DNA from: Bacillota bacterium
GTDB lineage: Bacteria; Bacillota; Clostridia; Oscillospirales; Ruminococcaceae
Reading direction: 5' to 3'
Length of the DNA: 5,469 nt
Assembly (NCBI GenBank): GCA_023395695.1
Contig: JAEWYJ010000250.1
Location: forward strand, 1-5,469
Part shown: piece by piece, positions 1 to 5,469 of the stretch
Layout of the letters: each line of letters starts with the position of its first letter
Position numbering within the stretch: position 1 is the first letter of the stretch
Program-made: the position numbers and the translations under genes
Notes under the pieces: generated by a model
What the model was told of the DNA's origin: nothing
The model's database searches: none
What the model saw: only the letters and a program-made list of their open reading frames with translations

Positions 1-1013
1 CCCTTTACAATGCGCGCAAACACCTCGTCGGGGTTTCTGGATTCGCCGGAAAAAATGTTGACAAGATAGTTTGGGCCAGCCATTACCTCGGTGCCAAAGC
101 TGGCATTAATCAATCCCTCGTCATAAAGCGCACGGTATAGCTCGGTCGATTCGCCCGCAACAAGGTCGCAGACAATCTCGCCGGTTACCTGAGCGAGGAT
201 ATTCTCCCGGTAGCTTTTGGGCGTGCCCTTAAAGCCGATCTGGAACAGCGGCGTCGCCACCTCAAGCTTCTGCTCTACCCGGCGCTCACGCACCGACGCC
301 GGCTCGTCTATATCACGAGTGCGCACCGTTACGGGCGCGGCGGGCATCAGAATTTTATCGCAGGCCTTTAAAACGGTGTCTATGTCAAAGTTGCCCGCAA
401 CCGACAGCACCATATTGTTCAGGTTATAAAACGCGTTGTAGCAGCGGTAAAGCAGCTCGGCCGTAATTTCAGAAATCGACTCGACCGTCCCGGCGATATC
501 CACACGGATGGGGTGATTATGGTAAAGCGCGCCAAGCAGATTGAAGTAAACCCGCCATTCGGGGTCATCGTCGTACATTCGGATCTCCTGTCCGATAATC
601 CCTTGTTCCTTTTGCACCGTTTTTTCGGTGAAATAAGGCTTGGTGACGAGGTTTAACAGAATCTCAATCGACTCGTCGAATTTGTCGGTGCAACCGAACA
701 GATAAGCGGTACGGTCAAACGAGGTGTAGGCGTTGGCCGAAGCGCCGGTCTTGGCGTATTGCTCAAAGGCGTCGCCCTCCTCGCTTTCAAAAAGCTTATG
801 CTCTAAAAAGTGGGCGATACCGTTTGGCACGGTGGTATAGTCCTCATCGCCAACGGCAAACGAGTCGTCTATAGAGCCGCAGCGGGTTGCAAACAGCGCA
901 TAAGCGCCCGAAAAGCCCTTCATCGGGCAAAGCATCAGCGTCAGGCCGCTGGGATGCTCAATGCGGGTATAGCTTTCCTCCAGACGGCGGCAAGCAACGG
1001 TTTCACTAAGCAT
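1..1013 (-). CDS. ymfH: M16 family zinc metallopeptidase-like protein YmfH (3' end cut by window edge)
   Basis: This is the likely catalytic member of a two-subunit M16 (insulinase/pitrilysin-type) pair. The 337 visible residues begin MLSETVACRRLEES. They contain the inverted zinc motif HFLEH (His68, catalytic Glu71, His72) inside NGIAHFLEHKLFES. The third ligand is expected at Glu143 in KEQGIIGQEIRMYDDDP, 71 residues after His72, which is normal M16 spacing. The N-terminal peptidase domain is followed by the start of the second, non-catalytic M16 domain. Family members run to about 430 residues, so roughly 90 are missing past position 1. The ATG at 1013 follows AAAGGAGG (1023-1030) with 9 nt between, and overlaps the ymfF stop in ATGCTTAG, so the two genes are probably translationally coupled. 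There is no signal peptide, so it should be cytoplasmic. Relatives in Bacillus sit beside ymfI and are labelled EF-P 5-aminopentanol modification-associated (written YfmH in some databases). The substrate is not known from sequence. Confidence is high for M16 and moderate for the YmfH name. Confidence 0.88.
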   Translation of the reverse strand, partial: MLSETVACRRLEESYTRIEHPSGLTLMLCPMKGFSGAYALFATRCGSIDDSFAVGDEDYTTVPNGIAHFLEHKLFESEEGDAFEQYAKTGASANAYTSFDRTAYLFGCTDKFDESIEILLNLVTKPYFTEKTVQKEQGIIGQEIRMYDDDPEWRVYFNLLGALYHNHPIRVDIAGTVESISEITAELLYRCYNAFYNLNNMVLSVAGNFDIDTVLKACDKILMPAAPVTVRTRDIDEPASVRERRVEQKLEVATPLFQIGFKGTPKSYRENILAQVTGEIVCDLVAGESTELYRALYDEGLINASFGTEVMAGPNYLVNIFSGESRNPDEVFARIVK

Positions 1014-2295
1014 TGGCCGAATCCTCCTTTGAAGTGAGCAGATAAACCGCGTCGAGGCGAACCTGTCTGGCGGCTTCAATCACCTGTTCGCGGGTCACGG
1101 CGTCGAGGGCGCGCATCTCCTCCTCCGGCGAGGCAATCTCGTCGGACAAGATGCGGGAGAGATACCATTCCTCCAGCGTGCCGGGATAATCCGCCACGGC
1201 GCGAAGGCTGTTTTTAATCTGCAGGCGGGTGTTTTCAAGCGTTTCGTCCTCAAAACTGCCGTTGCGAATTTCATCAAGCTGCACGAGAATTTCCTTCTTG
1301 GCGCTTTCAATATTTTCTTTTTCAACACCGCAGTCTACAAGCATAATTGCAGCGCTGCGGTCGTAACGGGCGGCGCAGTAGTAGCAAAGCGACAGCTTTT
1401 CGCGCACATTTAAGAACAGCTTGGAGGATGGCGTGCCGCCGTAAAGCGCCGTCATCAGCCGCATAGCGGCCTGCTGCGCTCCGTCACCGCGTGTATCGCT
1501 GCAAAAGCCCAGCACCATTTTGGACTGCGCCACGTCAAGATATTCGGTTTTTTTAAGCACTTCTTCCCCCGCCGCGCAGATTCTGGCGTCGGTAAAGGGC
1601 TGCGGATTTCTGGTCAGGCCCGCAAACGCTTTTTTCATCACCTCGGAGGCGGCCGACGGGTCACCCGAGCCGACAAACATAATTTCAATGGCAGCGGTAT
1701 CCAAAAGCTGCCGGTAGCCCTCGGCCGCCTCTTTGGGCGTCAGTGCCTGTGCCTGCGCCACCGTGCCGTATTTAAACAGTGCGGCGGGGTCATCGCGCCC
1801 CATGAGCATGCGGCACTGCGCAAGCGCATAGCTGCGCTTGTCGTTAATCAGGCTTTCGATAGCGTCGACGAGGTTCTGCCGCTCAAGAAAAAATTCCTCG
1901 CGGCCAAAAGCGCCGTCCTCAATCAGCGGCTCGGTCACAAGCTCGCGCAGCAAAACAGCCGCCTGACGCACCATGTCCTCACCTTCAAGCGTAAAGCGGT
2001 CATCCAGCGTTTTAATTCCCAGCGTTATAATCTGATTGCCGCCGCTTTTACCGACATCCGCCGCCAGAGAAGCGCCGTACATGGCGTCTAACCGGCGGTT
2101 AAGCTGAGTAAAATCGTTGCAGCTTTGGCTGCCCTTGCGCAGCAGAAATGGCAGTATGGCATAGCGGCTCACCGTCTGCGCGTCAAGCGGCACAATCAGG
2201 TTGACCGAAATCCGGTTATGCTTAAATTTAGGATCGCTTAGCACCGACAGGTTAACCCCGCGCGAAAGCGCAGTACGAATCAGATTTGTCGTCAT
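1006..2295 (-). CDS. ymfF: M16-like protein YmfF, inactive partner subunit
   Basis: This 429-residue protein has the length and two-domain layout of an M16 half-enzyme but lacks the zinc site. Where YmfH has HFLEH, this protein has a PFLLR stretch near residues 49-53 (inside ILPFLLRKGS), so both histidines and the catalytic glutamate are replaced. The C-terminal half keeps the M16 hallmark GGTPSSKLF...VREKLSLCYY (about residues 286-306), which in active/inactive M16 pairs helps bind substrate in the partner's active site. I infer a heterodimer with the overlapping downstream ymfH. TTG (2298) and ATG (2295) are both possible starts. I chose ATG because GGAGAGG (2301-2307) is 5 nt from it and only 2 nt from TTG. 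A promoter at 2347-2375 makes this the first gene of its unit. No signal peptide or membrane segment is visible. In Bacillus the homologous pair lies beside ymfI and is linked by association to EF-P modification; some databases spell it YfmF. A direct role in that pathway is not shown by this sequence. Confidence 0.85.
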   Translation of the reverse strand: MTTNLIRTALSRGVNLSVLSDPKFKHNRISVNLIVPLDAQTVSRYAILPFLLRKGSQSCNDFTQLNRRLDAMYGASLAADVGKSGGNQIITLGIKTLDDRFTLEGEDMVRQAAVLLRELVTEPLIEDGAFGREEFFLERQNLVDAIESLINDKRSYALAQCRMLMGRDDPAALFKYGTVAQAQALTPKEAAEGYRQLLDTAAIEIMFVGSGDPSAASEVMKKAFAGLTRNPQPFTDARICAAGEEVLKKTEYLDVAQSKMVLGFCSDTRGDGAQQAAMRLMTALYGGTPSSKLFLNVREKLSLCYYCAARYDRSAAIMLVDCGVEKENIESAKKEILVQLDEIRNGSFEDETLENTRLQIKNSLRAVADYPGTLEEWYLSRILSDEIASPEEEMRALDAVTREQVIEAARQVRLDAVYLLTSKEDSANA

Positions 2296-2300
2296 CAATA

Positions 2301-2307
2301 CCTCTCC
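2301..2307 (-). promoter_or_regulatory. Ribosome binding site of ymfF, decides ATG over TTG
   Basis: GGAGAGG on the minus strand lies 5 nt before the ATG at 2295. The in-frame TTG at 2298 would leave only 2 nt, too close for efficient initiation. This is the reason for the shorter gene model. Confidence 0.6.
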
Positions 2308-2325
2308 AACCTTTTCAAATCTTGT

Positions 2326-2367
2326 TTCATAAATTTATACTGTGATATTGTAGCACAGATTTATGAA
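2326..2367. repeat. Nested inverted repeat overlapping the ymfF promoter
   Basis: A perfect 9-bp inverted repeat, TTCATAAAT (2326-2334) and ATTTATGAA (2359-2367), encloses a perfect 5-bp one, CTGTG (2340-2344) and CACAG (2354-2358). The right arms are contiguous and the left arms are separated by 5 bp (ttata). The element covers the -10 box, most of the -35/-10 spacer and the expected start point, so it could be an operator. Only its left half would be transcribed from the proposed start, which argues against an RNA hairpin. No regulator is identified. Confidence 0.5.
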
Positions 2368-2375
2368 TATTTCCA
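2347..2375 (-). promoter_or_regulatory. Candidate sigma-A promoter of the ymfF-ymfH unit
   Basis: On the minus strand, TGGAAA (2370-2375, 4 of 6 matches to TTGACA) and TACAAT (2347-2352, 5 of 6 matches to TATAAT) are separated by exactly 17 bp. The -10 is preceded by TGC, forming an extended -10 (TGnTACAAT). Transcription would start near 2340, giving a leader of about 45 nt before the ymfF ATG. The ftsH terminator upstream makes an independent promoter necessary here. Confidence 0.65.
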
Positions 2376-2746
2376 GTATTATGCGAGGATTGCAAGCGAA
2401 AGGCACAATTTGCGCACCGGCAGGCGGTTGTCTGTTAAGAAATAAACCGCCGCACATCGTCCCGCCGTCCTGCGGTTATCCTGCTGCCGAAAAGCGCGCC
2501 CATACCAACGTATGTGGTGAGCGGGGCCGCCTTGTGCATCCCTTTAACAAATCACTTTTTTGATTATAGCGTCAAGCAGCAACGGGAATAGAAAAATATC
2601 ACAAACTATGCTGCGCTTATCGGCAAAGACGAAGCAGACAGGCTTTCCGCAAAAAGAACCGATGCATAAAATTGGCCGAAAACATCTTGTATTTTCAGGC
2701 AATGTACTATTAGTCTGCACCAAAAGCTGCCGCAGAATGCACAGCG
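2376..2746. other. Intergenic stretch without a recognisable gene
   Basis: About 370 bp lie between the ymfF promoter and the ftsH terminator. The short reading frames on both strands have no recognisable family sequence and no convincing ribosome binding site. There is a 7-bp hairpin (GGCGGTT at 2423-2429, AACCGCC at 2445-2451, 15-nt loop) without a following T run on either strand, and a small AATCA/TGATT repeat near 2550-2565. I see no tRNA, riboswitch or mobile-element end. Confidence 0.5.
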
Positions 2747-2792
2747 AAAAACCGCGCCGCAAAATGATCGAAAAAATCATTCTGCGGCGCGG
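2747..2792 (-). terminator. Rho-independent terminator after ftsH
   Basis: A 17-bp GC-rich stem (2776-2792 pairing with 2752-2768) encloses a 7-nt loop and is followed on the minus strand by five Ts (2747-2751). The single imperfect position is a G-U wobble when transcribed leftward but an A-C mismatch when transcribed rightward. There is also no T run on the other side. The terminator is therefore directional and ends the hpt-ftsH transcript 13 bp after the ftsH stop. Confidence 0.9.
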
Positions 2793-2805
2793 CGCTTTAA
2801 GCCAG

Positions 2806-4878
2806 TTATTCGCGCGGTTCGGCGTCGCCGTCCGGCTTTTCTTCAGTAAACAAAGGCTGACCGGCTGCTTCGGCCGACACCGCCGCATCGGCATTGTCAG
2901 CATTATCAGCGTTGTCGGCATTCACAGCCTCGTCCTGACTGTTTGTAGCCGCGCCGGTATCGACCGCCTTTTTAACCGGAGCCATTTCGCCGGTCGTCAT
3001 CAGGCTTTCAAAGTCTGCGGCGTCAATCTTCTCGCACCGGATAAGCGTTTCGGCCACCAGCACGAGCTGATCCATATGCTCAGCGAGCGTCTGCCTTGCA
3101 AGGCGGAACGCATCCTCGACGATATTGCGTATCTCGGCGTCAATCTCGGAGGCGACCTCCTCGGAATAATTGCGGGACTGGTTAAAGTCACGCCCTAAAA
3201 ACACCTCGCTCTGGTCATGGCCGTAGACAACCGGCCCCAGCTTTTCAGAGAAGCCGTAGCGGGTCACCATAGCGCGGGCAATATTGGTCGCACGCTCAAT
3301 GTCGTTAGACGCACCGGTCGAAATATCGTCAAGCACCAGCAGCTCGGCAACGCGGCCGCCTAAGAGCGTGATGATATTTTCCTTCATCTCCTTACGGGTG
3401 TGGTAGCTCTTGTCCTCGGTCGGCAAGCTCATGGTAAAGCCGCCCGCCATGCCACGCGGAATGATGGACACCTGATGCACCCTGTCGGCGGTGTCCATAT
3501 AATAGGTAACCACCGCATGGCCCGCCTCGTGATAGGCAGTGAGCTTCTTGTCCTTTTCGGTGATAAGGCGCGATTTCTTTTCGGGGCCGGCAATTACCTT
3601 AATGGTCGCTTCTTCAACCGTCTCCATTGTAATGGCTTTAAGGCTCTTTCTCGCAGCCAACAGCGCCGCTTCGTTGAGAATATTTTCAAGATCCGCACCG
3701 GTGAAGCCCGCCGTGGTCGAAGCGATGGTTCGCAGATTGACGTCGGGGCCGAGCGGCTTATTCTTGGAATGCACCTTCAAAATTTCTTCGCGGCCCTTAA
3801 TGTCAGGGTAGCCCACAACAATCTGGCGGTCGAAGCGGCCGGGGCGCAGCAGCGCCGGGTCGAGAATATCTCGGCGGTTGGTCGCGGCAACGACGATAAC
3901 GCCGGTGTTGGAGCCAAAGCCGTCCATCTCGACGAGCAGCTGATTCAGCGTTTGCTCGCGCTCGTCATGGCCGCCGCCCAGGCCCGCACCGCGCTGGCGG
4001 CCTACGGCGGCGATCTCGTCGATGAAGATGATAGCCGGCGCGCTCTTTTTTGCCTGTTCAAACAAGTCGCGCACACGCGAAGCGCCGACGCCGACAAACA
4101 TCTCGACAAAATCGGAGCCTGAAATGGAGAAAAACGGTGCGCCCGCCTCACCCGCAACGGCGCGGGCCAGCAGTGTTTTACCGGTTCCGGGCGGGCCGAC
4201 GAGCAGCACACCCTTGGGAATGCGTGCGCCCAGCGTGTTAAACCGCTCGGGCGATTTTAAAAACTCAACAACCTCGACCAGCTCGGCCTTTTCCTCATCC
4301 GCACCGGCGACGTCGGCAAAGGTGACACGGCGGCCCTGATCGGGCGTGCGCGCCTTGGCCTTGCCAAAGCCGGAGATATTGCCGCCGCCGCGCGACTGCT
4401 TGATGGTAAACCACCATAAAGCGCCCATGGCGACGATGAGCAGCAGCGTGGGCAGATAAGAAACCCAGAACGGCATTGTGGCAATCGGAATCAGCTCGTG
4501 GGGGATTCTGGTGTCCGGGTTCTCGCGGTTATACGCCTCAACCTGCTGCTGTACCGTGGTGATAAACAAATTGGTATTAGGCACCGTATAAGTCTGTTCG
4601 GTAGTTTCGCCCGCAAGCTTGAATTTAAGCTCGCCGGTGCCCAGGTCAAAGGTGTATTCCGCAATTCTATGGTCGTCGAACATCGCGACAATTTCGGAAT
4701 ACTTATAGGTGCTCTCTTTTTTGCTCATACCAAATGTGCTGCTGGCAATGAGCACAAGCGCAACGAGCACTGCGACATAAATAATAATGCCGCGATTGTT
4801 TTTAGGATTAAAGCTGTTGCGCGGATTCTGCCCCGGACCCTGATTGGGGTTCCTGTTTGGCTGGTTGGAATTGTTCAA
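2806..4878 (-). CDS. ftsH: ATP-dependent zinc metalloprotease FtsH
   Basis: FtsH is a hexameric, membrane-anchored AAA+ protease that extracts and degrades misfolded membrane proteins and selected cytosolic regulators. The 690 residues show: an Asn/Pro/Gln-rich N-terminus (1-29); first membrane helix (about 31-49); extracytoplasmic domain (about 52-136); second helix (about 137-158); Walker A GPPGTGKT (228-235); pore loop FVG (261-263); Walker B IIFIDE (Asp287, Glu288); second region of homology with arginines 345 and 348; and the zinc site HEAGH (450-454) with third ligand Asp526 in GASNDIERA. All key residues are present. The segment after Walker B reads DEIAAVG where many FtsH proteins have DEIDAVG. 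After about residue 635 comes an acidic, Ala/Asn-rich tail with an ADN repeat. The start is TTG: an in-frame TAA lies just upstream (4882-4884), GGGAG (4887-4891) is 8 nt away, and the first internal ATG (residue 51) would remove helix one. It is the last gene before a terminator. The small gene upstream duplicates its N-terminus. Confidence 0.97.
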   Translation of the reverse strand: MNNSNQPNRNPNQGPGQNPRNSFNPKNNRGIIIYVAVLVALVLIASSTFGMSKKESTYKYSEIVAMFDDHRIAEYTFDLGTGELKFKLAGETTEQTYTVPNTNLFITTVQQQVEAYNRENPDTRIPHELIPIATMPFWVSYLPTLLLIVAMGALWWFTIKQSRGGGNISGFGKAKARTPDQGRRVTFADVAGADEEKAELVEVVEFLKSPERFNTLGARIPKGVLLVGPPGTGKTLLARAVAGEAGAPFFSISGSDFVEMFVGVGASRVRDLFEQAKKSAPAIIFIDEIAAVGRQRGAGLGGGHDEREQTLNQLLVEMDGFGSNTGVIVVAATNRRDILDPALLRPGRFDRQIVVGYPDIKGREEILKVHSKNKPLGPDVNLRTIASTTAGFTGADLENILNEAALLAARKSLKAITMETVEEATIKVIAGPEKKSRLITEKDKKLTAYHEAGHAVVTYYMDTADRVHQVSIIPRGMAGGFTMSLPTEDKSYHTRKEMKENIITLLGGRVAELLVLDDISTGASNDIERATNIARAMVTRYGFSEKLGPVVYGHDQSEVFLGRDFNQSRNYSEEVASEIDAEIRNIVEDAFRLARQTLAEHMDQLVLVAETLIRCEKIDAADFESLMTTGEMAPVKKAVDTGAATNSQDEAVNADNADNADNADAAVSAEAAGQPLFTEEKPDGDAEPRE
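2887..2919 (-). repeat. Short in-frame tandem repeat (Ala-Asp-Asn) in the FtsH tail
   Basis: Residues 654-664 read [11 protein letters not shown], coded by imperfect 9-bp units such as GCCGACAAC, GCTGATAAT and GCTGACAAT. The units differ at third positions while the residues are unchanged. It lies in the disordered, acidic C-terminal tail beyond the protease domain, where FtsH proteins vary greatly, so it is probably a flexible linker with no catalytic role. Confidence 0.75.
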
Positions 4879-4886
4879 TCGTTACA

Positions 4887-4923
4887 CTCCCTGCAAACAA
4901 ATTTACTTTTCTTATATGCAGGG
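4887..4923 (-). promoter_or_regulatory. ftsH ribosome binding site within a potential hairpin
   Basis: GGGAG (4887-4891) is the ribosome binding site, 8 nt before the TTG start. Its three Gs belong to TGCAGGG (4889-4895), which is perfectly complementary to CCCTGCA (4917-4923) across a 21-nt loop. The upstream arm comes from the hpt tail remnant and lies directly after the stop codon of the small upstream gene (4925-4927). A ribosome terminating there would cover that arm and free the site, so coupling of ftsH to the small gene is plausible. This is inferred from complementarity only. Confidence 0.5.
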
Positions 4924-4944
4924 CTTACGCACGCCTACATATGG
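4912..4944 (-). pseudogene. Remnant of the 3' end of hpt (second copy)
   Basis: In the hpt frame this stretch encodes PYVGVRKPCI followed by TAA, matching the end of the hpt gene at the right of the window, [13 protein letters not shown]. At DNA level the similarity continues past the remnant's stop into the spacer. Only this 3' piece is present, with no start and no hpt sequence to its right. Part of it (4925-4944) is translated in another frame as the last residues of the small FtsH-like protein. It marks the boundary of a tandem duplication. Confidence 0.8.
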
Positions 4945-5323
4945 AGGGTTTTAAATCATAAAGGATGCGATTGTCCGGCTCAAGGCGGTTATACCGGTCC
5001 ATCTGAGCCTGAATGGTATCTATAAAGCGGCGGACATCCGGCACCCGGTAAGTCTGTGCGCGTTCCTCGCCTTTAAGCTTAAATTGCAGTTCTCCGGAGC
5101 CGAGATCAAGGGTGTATTCTGAAACCCGACGGTTTTCAAAAAGGCTGACAATTTCGGAATATTGGTAGCTGCGCTGTCCTTTGTACACGCCCCAAATACC
5201 GCTTGCGGCAAATATAACAGCACTGAAAACCATCGCGCCCAACAATATTATGCGCTTTTTCTGCACAGGGTGGCCATGGCCCTTCGGCCTGGTGTCCATG
5301 TCTTTATTAAGCGGTTCAATCAT
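4925..5323 (-). CDS. Small membrane protein, stand-alone FtsH N-terminal domain paralogue
   Basis: These 132 residues have a short hydrophilic N-terminus ending in KKR (22-24), one membrane helix (about 25-46) and a soluble domain (about 48-126). The domain matches the extracytoplasmic domain of the FtsH encoded next door: by hand, 41 of 78 residues from Gly49 to Pro126 are identical, including blocks YSEIV, EYT-DLG-GEL-FKL, QTY-VP and YNR. It lacks the second helix, AAA+ module and protease domain, so it cannot be a protease. Similarity to FtsH stops at Pro126; the last six residues (SICRRA) come from an out-of-frame copy of the hpt tail. The ATG at 5323 has AGGGG (5331-5335) 7 nt upstream, a good site. 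Many conserved residues use different codons in the two copies, so I infer selection on the protein. It lies between hpt and ftsH and is probably cotranscribed. It might assemble with or compete within the FtsH hexamer, but a decaying duplicate is the alternative. Confidence 0.75.
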   Translation of the reverse strand: MIEPLNKDMDTRPKGHGHPVQKKRIILLGAMVFSAVIFAASGIWGVYKGQRSYQYSEIVSLFENRRVSEYTLDLGSGELQFKLKGEERAQTYRVPDVRRFIDTIQAQMDRYNRLEPDNRILYDLKPSICRRA

Positions 5324-5393
5324 AACATATCCCCTGCCTTAATATTGATATTTATTTTTCATATACACAGGGCTTTAGAATGCCCACATATGG
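4945..5393. repeat. Tandem repeat copy 1: hpt 3' end, spacer and FtsH N-domain coding sequence
   Basis: This copy runs leftward from CCATATG near the end of hpt (5393), through the 28-bp spacer, to the Pro126 codon of the small FtsH-like gene. It corresponds to 4486-4944. The size difference (449 against 459 bp) reflects small indels, mainly in the spacer and the extreme N-terminus. Confidence 0.8.
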
Positions 5394-5469
5394 AAGATTG
5401 CGGTATTTTTCGTCGTAGTCCAGACCGTAGCCGCCCCCAAATTCCTCCGGCACCACAACGCCATTATAT
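5352..5469 (-). CDS. hpt: Hypoxanthine phosphoribosyltransferase, C-terminal end (5' part outside window)
   Basis: Only the last 38 codons and one base of another are present. They contain [17 protein letters not shown] followed by ILKPCVYEK and TAA (5352-5354). The [20 protein letters not shown] block is the C-terminal signature of bacterial hypoxanthine/guanine phosphoribosyltransferases, which convert hypoxanthine or guanine plus PRPP to IMP or GMP in purine salvage. The catalytic PRPP-binding loop lies upstream, outside the window. The position just before ftsH fits the common Gram-positive order tilS-hpt-ftsH. The gap to the next gene is 28 bp, consistent with one operon. A second copy of this gene's 3' end lies at 4912-4944. 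Confidence 0.88.
   Translation of the reverse strand, partial: YNGVVVPEEFGGGYGLDYDEKYRNLPYVGILKPCVYEK

Larger units (their letters stand above)
4486..4944. repeat. Tandem repeat copy 2: hpt tail remnant, spacer and ftsH 5' part
   Basis: Read on the minus strand, this copy starts with the hpt-like tail at 4944 and runs through the spacer to about codon 131 of ftsH. It corresponds to 4945-5393. Over the first 44 bases (minus strand from 4944 and from 5393), 35 are identical without gaps. Further on, the FtsH extracytoplasmic domain is matched by the small protein upstream. The copies abut directly at about 4944/4945. Confidence 0.8.

Noticed and set aside
2423..2451. 7-bp GC-rich hairpin as a terminator
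   Set aside because: Neither strand has a T run after the stem and the loop is 15 nt. No gene ends beside it.
2363..2563. 66-codon plus-strand frame in the gap
   Set aside because: Its start lies inside the ymfF promoter palindrome, there is no ribosome binding site, and the Cys/Pro-rich sequence looks random.
2563..2568. Perfect TATAAT on the minus strand as a second promoter
   Set aside because: No acceptable -35 lies 16-18 bp upstream (the six bases at 17 bp are CTATTC) and there is no extended -10 TG. The site at 2347-2375 is better placed and better formed.
2887..2919. 9-bp tandem repeat in ftsH as a phase-variation tract
   Set aside because: The unit is a multiple of three, so slippage would not shift the frame. 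Units have diverged at third positions, indicating stability.
2560..3198. 212-codon plus-strand open frame
   Set aside because: More than half lies opposite the ftsH 3' end and it crosses the ftsH terminator stem. There is no recognisable domain and no good ribosome binding site.
3400..4122. 240-codon plus-strand open frame opposite ftsH
   Set aside because: It is antisense to the most conserved part of FtsH (AAA+ and protease domains). Its translation matches no family I recognise, and the openness follows from the GC-rich codon pattern of the real gene.
4925..5323. Small FtsH-like gene as the broken front half of a frameshifted ftsH
   Set aside because: After residue 126 no frame continues into the second FtsH helix. 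The sequence changes to a copy of the hpt tail, and a full ftsH with its own ribosome binding site follows, so a simple frameshift or sequencing error does not explain it.

Overview
The window comes from a moderately GC-rich Gram-positive bacterium, most likely of class Clostridia (Oscillospiraceae-like). This is inferred from the hpt-ftsH gene order, the strong AGGAGG-type ribosome binding sites, the paired YmfF/YmfH M16 proteins and the character of the FtsH sequence. Every gene I can support lies on the minus strand, so the biological reading direction is from the right end of the window to the left.

Reading leftward from position 5469: the last 38 codons of hpt (hypoxanthine phosphoribosyltransferase); a small 132-residue membrane protein (4925-5323) that copies the N-terminus of FtsH; full-length ftsH (2806-4878), an ATP-dependent membrane zinc protease with a TTG start; and a strong rho-independent terminator (2747-2792). 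About 450 bp without a recognisable gene follow. A second transcription unit starts from a candidate promoter at 2347-2375 and holds ymfF (1006-2295, catalytically dead M16-like subunit) and ymfH (1-1013, zinc-ligand-bearing M16 subunit, cut by the window edge). These two overlap by 8 bp.

The most unusual part is 4486-5393. The segment running from the 3' end of hpt, through the spacer, into the 5' part of ftsH is present twice in direct tandem. The first copy gives the stand-alone FtsH N-domain protein. Its coding sequence ends where it runs out of frame into a second copy of the hpt tail, and the true ftsH follows. The copies have diverged at many third codon positions while the protein has stayed similar, so the duplication is probably old and the small gene probably kept, not recent debris. 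In both copies the CCCTG of the hpt tail can pair with the CAGGG containing the next gene's ribosome binding site, which suggests translational coupling.

The functional themes are purine salvage (hpt), membrane protein quality control (ftsH and its N-domain paralogue) and an M16 peptidase-like pair whose relatives are associated with the EF-P modification gene cluster in Bacillus. I saw no mobile element, CRISPR array, tRNA or rRNA. No wholly new system is evident; the partial hpt-ftsH duplication is the feature I would pursue.
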